A DNA stretch of 22,812 bases. It comes from JACVSF01 sp036702855. Its GTDB lineage: Bacteria; Cyanobacteriota; Cyanobacteriia; Phormidesmidales; Phormidesmidaceae. The DNA lies in NCBI GenBank assembly GCA_036702855.1, contig DATNQF010000066.1, forward strand, positions 1 to 22,812, written 5' to 3'. Each line of letters starts with the position of its first letter. The first letter of the stretch is position 1. Positions 21,740 to 22,812 of this stretch are shown in pieces. The notes under the pieces were generated by a model that saw only the letters and a program-made list of their open reading frames with translations, searched no databases and was not told where the DNA came from. The translations under genes and the position numbers were made by a program.

Positions 21740-22417
21740 CTAATTCGGTTGCTTGAGTCGATACCCTAGTCCATGGACCGTCTCGATAAAGTCCTCCGGT
21801 GCGCTAACTTCCCGAAATTTTTGACGCAGAGTACGGATATGAGTCTTAACGGCTTCTTCTGTCGGAGGGTCTTCCATAGACCACAGTTTTTCGATAATGC
21901 CAGGTCGGCTAAGCACTCGCCGTCCGTTGGAGACAAGGAGTTCTAAGAGTGCATACTCCTTGGGAGTCACGTTGAGAAGGCGATCGTCATAGGTCACTTC
22001 GTAAGTACTCGGATTAATTGCCAGCTTCTCCCAGGTCAGCACGGGAGGGGTAACCGCATTTCCCCGCCGCAATAACGCCCGCATTCGGGCCAGCAGTTCT
22101 TCCAGGTCAAAAGGCTTGACCATGTAGTCGTCGGCTCCGGCATCCAGGCCGATGATTTTGTCAGCGATGGTGTCTCGGGCCGTTAGTATCAGCACTGGAA
22201 CTGTGTAGGTGCGATCGCGCAACTGCTGACAAAACTTAATGCCATCCAGTTTAGGCAGAGTCACGTCTAGTAAGATCAGGTCATAGTCAAGCGCTTCAAT
22301 CCAATTCCACGCTATTTCCCCATCCTGTGCAACATCAACCGTATATTGACGATTAGTTAGCGCTTCTGTCAGCATATCGGCAATTTGGACATCATCCTCA
22401 ACAACCAGAACACGCAT
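21740..22417 (-). CDS. OmpR/PhoB-family response regulator
   Basis: Two-component DNA-binding regulator of 225 aa. The receiver domain (1-118) has acidic D8/D9, phospho-acceptor D51 in LILLDVTLPK, T79 and K101, and the canonical AGADDYMVKPF. The effector domain (about 127-222) shows NVTPKEYALLELLVSNGRR and the recognition helix EEAVKTHIRTLRQKF, ending in ETVHGLGYRLK. It is paralogous in form to the regulator at 9587 but clearly distinct. It is transcribed divergently from a CHASE3-containing sensor gene at 22540 across 122 bp, so the two probably form a signalling pair, and it is followed by an intrinsic terminator. Confidence 0.94.
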   Translation of the reverse strand: MRVLVVEDDVQIADMLTEALTNRQYTVDVAQDGEIAWNWIEALDYDLILLDVTLPKLDGIKFCQQLRDRTYTVPVLILTARDTIADKIIGLDAGADDYMVKPFDLEELLARMRALLRRGNAVTPPVLTWEKLAINPSTYEVTYDDRLLNVTPKEYALLELLVSNGRRVLSRPGIIEKLWSMEDPPTEEAVKTHIRTLRQKFREVSAPEDFIETVHGLGYRLKQPN

Positions 22418-22446
22418 TGATACTTAGTCCTAGAGTTCAGGTTTTA

Positions 22447-22470
22447 GGTTAACAAGTGGACTTTGTTACC
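22447..22470. promoter_or_regulatory. Imperfect inverted repeat in the divergent promoter region
   Basis: GGTTAACAA (22447-22455) and TTGTTACC (22463-22470) pair with one bulged T around GTGGACT. It lies 30 bp upstream of the regulator start and about 70 bp from the sensor start, so a protein bound here could affect both genes. Confidence 0.35.
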
Positions 22471-22539
22471 ACGTGAATAGTACTCGATAATTAGGCCAAT
22501 CGTAGGATCTCATCTCTCGGTTTCTGTGCTGGGCAAGCC

Positions 22540-22812
22540 ATGAATTTTCCATTTAACACCCTACGGGATAAAGTCCCCACCCTAAAAGCTAGCTCTTTAT
22601 CTAACTGGTCGTTAGAGAAAACTTGTATGGCGGGTGGCTTCAGTATTGTGTTGATTCTAATTGGGGCGGTGAGCCTAGTTTCCTATAAAAATGCCACTCA
22701 ATTAGAAGAAAGTACAAATCAAGTAAAACAGACTAACACTGTCTTAAAGACGTTGGCAGACATTTCTGCTACCCTGACCAAGGCAGAACTACATCGTTGG
22801 GAATACATTTTC
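22540..22812 (+). CDS. CHASE3-domain sensor protein, probably a histidine kinase (N-terminal part)
   Basis: Open frame of 91 codons from ATG 22540 to the right edge. MNFPFNTLRDKVPTLKASSL is cytoplasmic; about 38-56 is a transmembrane helix (SIVLILIGAVSLVSY). The next stretch, KNATQLEESTNQVKQTNTVL then KTLADISATLTKAELHRWEY, matches the start of an extracytoplasmic CHASE3 four-helix sensor domain, usually found in histidine kinases or, less often, cyclases or chemoreceptors. The rest, including any kinase domain, lies outside. It is divergent from the response regulator at 22417, which makes a kinase the best guess. Confidence 0.7.
   Translation, partial: MNFPFNTLRDKVPTLKASSLSNWSLEKTCMAGGFSIVLILIGAVSLVSYKNATQLEESTNQVKQTNTVLKTLADISATLTKAELHRWEYIF

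Overview
The window is chromosomal DNA from a cyanobacterium, probably a filamentous Leptolyngbya-like one (the genus level is inference). The octamer GCGATCGC (HIP1), the classic cyanobacterial signature, occurs about twenty times by my eye count, roughly once per kb. The gene content agrees: rplI next to an intein-containing dnaB, a PRC/DUF2382 stress protein of the AvaK type, a RppA/RppB-like two-component pair and a Pma1-like P-type ATPase. I see no rRNA, tRNA, CRISPR array, transposase or phage gene.

Layout. (1) 1-1789, minus strand: rplI, a terminator-like hairpin, then the 5' part of dnaB, interrupted at the Walker A lysine by an intein that runs off the left edge. (2) 1865-2095, plus: a small LapA-domain membrane protein, followed by a REP-like palindrome. 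(3) 2247-5640, minus: a compact cluster of a Tat-like/lipoprotein substrate-binding protein, an ABC ATPase and one permease of the OpuC/OsmF compatible-solute type, with an anchored DsbA-like thioredoxin protein as a close fourth gene. (4) 5976-9011, plus: a PRC-barrel + DUF2382 protein, a second DUF2382 protein with an unassigned C-terminal domain, and a secreted CAP-domain protein; a small anchored protein converges at 9020-9427. (5) 9587-11507, plus: an overlapping response regulator/histidine kinase pair, followed by a two-helix membrane protein (11602). (6) 11944-17418, minus: an AI-2E-type transporter, an exported SAM-methyltransferase-fold protein, a 52-aa membrane protein, a ferric-reductase-like flavocytochrome and a trehalose-synthase-like GH13 enzyme. 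(7) 17769-18041, plus: a GlsB/YeaQ-type protein; 18103-18537, minus: a four-helix membrane protein. (8) 18707-21454, minus: a P-type ATPase. (9) 21740-22812: an OmpR-type regulator and, divergently, the start of a CHASE3 sensor protein.

The most interesting signal is a 20-bp motif, GTCA-N7-GTCA followed by an AT-rich tail. It occurs four times in intergenic DNA, always in the same orientation relative to the gene downstream: before the 11602 membrane protein, the methyltransferase, the ferric-reductase/52-aa unit and the GH13 enzyme. The 11-bp phase is what OmpR/PhoB-family regulators bind, and such a regulator with its kinase is encoded alongside. I infer a local regulon of envelope, redox and osmolyte genes under one two-component system. 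Compatible-solute uptake, trehalose-type metabolism, DUF2382 and GlsB proteins and cation pumping give the window an osmotic/envelope-stress flavour.
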